Positions 6,485-8,027 of a stretch of DNA of 8,027 bases are shown piece by piece. This stretch comes from Pseudomonadota bacterium (GTDB taxonomy: Bacteria > Pseudomonadota > Gammaproteobacteria > GCA-001735895): assembly GCA_022545625.1 (NCBI GenBank), contig JACZQS010000094.1:1-8027 (forward strand), given 5' to 3'. A model generated the notes under the pieces. That model searched no databases, had not been told where the DNA came from, and saw nothing but the letters and a program-made list of their open reading frames with translations. Position 1 is the first letter of the stretch, and each line of letters begins with the position of its first letter. Both the position numbers and the translations under genes were made by a program.

Positions 6485-6500
6485 TCACAAAAGGCTGTGA
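6485..6500. promoter_or_regulatory. Dyad TCACA-N6-TGTGA upstream of fabD
   Basis: TCACA (6485-6489) and TGTGA (6496-6500) form a perfect 5-bp inverted repeat with a 6-base centre, just downstream of the fabD -10 candidate and about where transcription would start. That position suits a repressor operator. The half-sites are those of the CRP consensus (TGTGA-N6-TCACA) in swapped order, so CRP is not the expected ligand. The regulator is unknown. Confidence 0.3.
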
Positions 6501-6535
6501 TACCATTTAGGCGTTTCTATTTATCTGTTTGATCA

Positions 6536-7477
6536 ATGACCAAAATTGCAGTTGTATTTCCCGGACAGGGTTCGCAGTCGGTTGGCATGATGACTCACTG
6601 GGGCGACTTTCAGGATGTCGTAACAGATGTTTATGCGCAGGCCTCTGAAGTCCTGGGATATAATTTATGGGAAATCGTATCCGAAGGTCCGACAGAGAGG
6701 TTAAATGCGACTGAAGTTACACAGCCAGCAATGTTATGTGCGGGGGCTGCATGCTGGCAGATTGCCCGGGATTCAGAGGCTATTCCTAATCCTCGATTAG
6801 TGGCGGGCCACAGCCTGGGTGAATATACCGCCCTGGTATGCGCCGAAAGCCTGGATATCGAGAGCGCGGTAAGACTCGTTGCCAAAAGAGGTGAGCTAAT
6901 GCAGTCGGCAGTAGCCGTTGGCGACGGCTCCATGGCGGTGCTAATCGGTTTGGCCGATGAAGATGTCATCAGGGCCTGTAGCCAGGTTCAGTCGGGCATA
7001 GTCGAGGCAGTTAATTTTAACGCACCGGGACAGGTTGTGATTGCCGGACTAAAGGAATCGGTCGATGAGGCCATGCAAAATGCCAGGGCCCTGGGGGCGA
7101 AAAGAGCCTTGCCGCTACCGGTCAGTGTACCATCGCATTGTTCGCTGATGCAGACTGCCGCAGATGAGTTACTCGAAGTACTCGAGTCGATAAATATTGC
7201 GATGCCGAAAATACCGGTGATTCATAATCAAAATTCTGCCATTGCGCAATCCGTGGATGAGATCAGGCAGCTACTGAAAAAACAGCTATGCCAACCTGTA
7301 AAATGGGTTCAAAGTGTTCAGTTTATGGTTTCACAGGGGGTAGAATGCCTGGTTGAGTGCGGTCCGGGTAAAGTATTGACTGGTTTAACCCGACGTATAG
7401 ACAAAAGTTTGCGGGCAGAATCAGTATTTGATATCGACTCGCTTGAAAAAACCATCCAGTCCTTTTCGGAGGACTAA
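6536..7477 (+). CDS. fabD: Malonyl-CoA:acyl carrier protein transacylase (FabD)
   Basis: FabD moves malonyl from CoA to acyl carrier protein, supplying the two-carbon donor for type II fatty-acid synthesis in the cytoplasm. The 313-aa product is full length (E. coli 309). It starts MTKIAVVFPGQGSQSVGM, with the oxyanion-hole Gln11 in GQGSQ. The nucleophile is Ser93 in GHSLGEY (91-97), the carboxylate-binding Arg is Arg118 in AKRGELMQ, the catalytic His is His201 in VPSHCSLM, and Gln250 precedes the conserved QPVKW segment. The C-terminus carries ECGPGKVLTGL (274-284). fabG follows 25 bp downstream, so the two are probably cotranscribed. The gene is first after a divergent infA, without the plsX-fabH genes that usually precede it. 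No Shine-Dalgarno is visible; a palindrome TTGATCAA (6529-6536) runs into the first base of the ATG. Confidence 0.97.
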   Translation: MTKIAVVFPGQGSQSVGMMTHWGDFQDVVTDVYAQASEVLGYNLWEIVSEGPTERLNATEVTQPAMLCAGAACWQIARDSEAIPNPRLVAGHSLGEYTALVCAESLDIESAVRLVAKRGELMQSAVAVGDGSMAVLIGLADEDVIRACSQVQSGIVEAVNFNAPGQVVIAGLKESVDEAMQNARALGAKRALPLPVSVPSHCSLMQTAADELLEVLESINIAMPKIPVIHNQNSAIAQSVDEIRQLLKKQLCQPVKWVQSVQFMVSQGVECLVECGPGKVLTGLTRRIDKSLRAESVFDIDSLEKTIQSFSED

Positions 7478-7502
7478 CGTTCCATTAGTGTCGGGGGACT
7501 AA

Positions 7503-8027
7503 ATGTTAACAGATCAAATAGCGCTGGTTACCGGTGCGAGTCGGGGCATAGGACAGGCAATTGCCCATGCGCTCGGAAAACAGGGAGCAACAGTTATCGG
7601 TACAGCAACCACCGAAGCGGGTGCAAAAAATATATCGGCATCGCTGGAGGCGGCAAGCATAAAGGGACGCGGCATGGTGTTAAATGTTGCCGATACCGAT
7701 TCGACCACCCAATGTCTTAAACAGGTAATCGATGAATTTGGCGCGCCCGATATCCTGGTGAATAATGCCGGGATTACGCGTGACGGCTTATTGATGAAGA
7801 TGAAAGATGATCAGTGGGACGAAATTATCAATACCAATCTGAATTCAATTTTTCGTATGTCTAAAGCAGTTATCAGGCCAATGATGAAAAAAAGAACCGG
7901 TAGAATTATCAATATTTCGTCGGTTGTGGGTGCTACCGGGAATCCTGGCCAGACCAATTATGCCGCTGCAAAAGCCGGCCTGGTAGGGTTCAGTAAATCA
8001 CTTGCACGTGAAATTGGCTCGAGAAAT
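7503..8027 (+). CDS. fabG: 3-oxoacyl-ACP reductase FabG, N-terminal 175 residues, cut by window edge
   Basis: FabG reduces 3-ketoacyl-ACP to 3-hydroxyacyl-ACP with NADPH, the first reductive step of each elongation cycle. The frame is open from ATG 7503 to the last base, 175 of about 244-248 codons. It is a classical short-chain dehydrogenase: cofactor motif TGASRGIG (10-17), NNAG (87-90), Asn112, Ser140 in INISS, and Tyr153 and Lys157 in NYAAAKAG, matching E. coli N110, S138, Y151 and K155. The segment AAAKAGLVGFSKSLARE is FabG-like, and the position after fabD supports FabG over other SDR family members. GGGGGA (7493-7498) lies 4 bases before the ATG and is the likely ribosome site. About 70 C-terminal residues, and whatever follows (acpP and fabF in many relatives), are outside the window. 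Confidence 0.95.
   Translation, partial: MLTDQIALVTGASRGIGQAIAHALGKQGATVIGTATTEAGAKNISASLEAASIKGRGMVLNVADTDSTTQCLKQVIDEFGAPDILVNNAGITRDGLLMKMKDDQWDEIINTNLNSIFRMSKAVIRPMMKKRTGRIINISSVVGATGNPGQTNYAAAKAGLVGFSKSLAREIGSRN

Noticed and set aside
6485..6500. CRP binding site upstream of fabD.
   Set aside because: The half-sites are in the opposite order to the CRP consensus, so only an unassigned dyad is claimed.
1..8027. A hidden defence, mobile or otherwise undescribed multi-gene system.
   Set aside because: Every stretch is accounted for by known housekeeping genes or short intergenic regions. There are no unknown genes, long repeats or composition shifts to support one.

Overview
The window is ordinary bacterial core genome, most likely from a gammaproteobacterium. 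The proteins resemble their E. coli counterparts closely: ClpA, FabD and FabG keep catalytic residues at the same or nearly the same positions, and IF-1 differs at only a few sites. The clpS-clpA-infA arrangement, with infA convergent, is the one known from E. coli. Base composition looks balanced and even along the window. I see no insertion sequence, phage gene, CRISPR array, tRNA or other sign of transfer, and I could not find a new multi-gene system.

Layout. 1-1074 (minus) is the N-terminal part of phosphoenolpyruvate synthase (ppsA), cut by the window edge. Divergent from it is ppsR (1214-2044, plus), the kinase/pyrophosphorylase that switches PpsA off and on. ppsR ends head-to-head with icd (2041-3300, minus), the NADP isocitrate dehydrogenase, and their stop codons share bases. 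A 164-bp divergent region follows. Then clpS (3465-3794) and clpA (3910-6174, plus) encode the adaptor and unfoldase of the ClpAP protease, with a 115-bp gap that holds competing inverted repeats. infA (6195-6413, minus) encodes initiation factor IF-1 and converges on clpA. Divergent from infA are fabD (6536-7477) and the start of fabG (7503 to the right edge), encoding malonyl-CoA:ACP transacylase and 3-ketoacyl-ACP reductase of type II fatty acid synthesis. No stretch over 300 bases lacks a gene.

How the genes work together. PpsA and PpsR form a regulated pair for making PEP from pyruvate, and Icd sits at the TCA/glyoxylate branch point, so the left third concerns carbon flux. ClpS delivers N-degron substrates to ClpA. 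infA is a translation gene kept near clpA by ancestry rather than by shared function. fabD and fabG act in successive steps of fatty-acid elongation and look like the first two genes of an operon.

The most interesting signals are regulatory. A perfect 10-bp inverted repeat links the icd -10 box to its ribosome-binding site and start codon. A segment in the clpS-clpA gap can pair three ways. GATAA boxes cluster between ppsA and ppsR, and a dyad lies upstream of fabD. The local gene order also lacks cspD beside clpS, and plsX/fabH before fabD. All regulatory calls are by eye, without energy calculation or comparative data.
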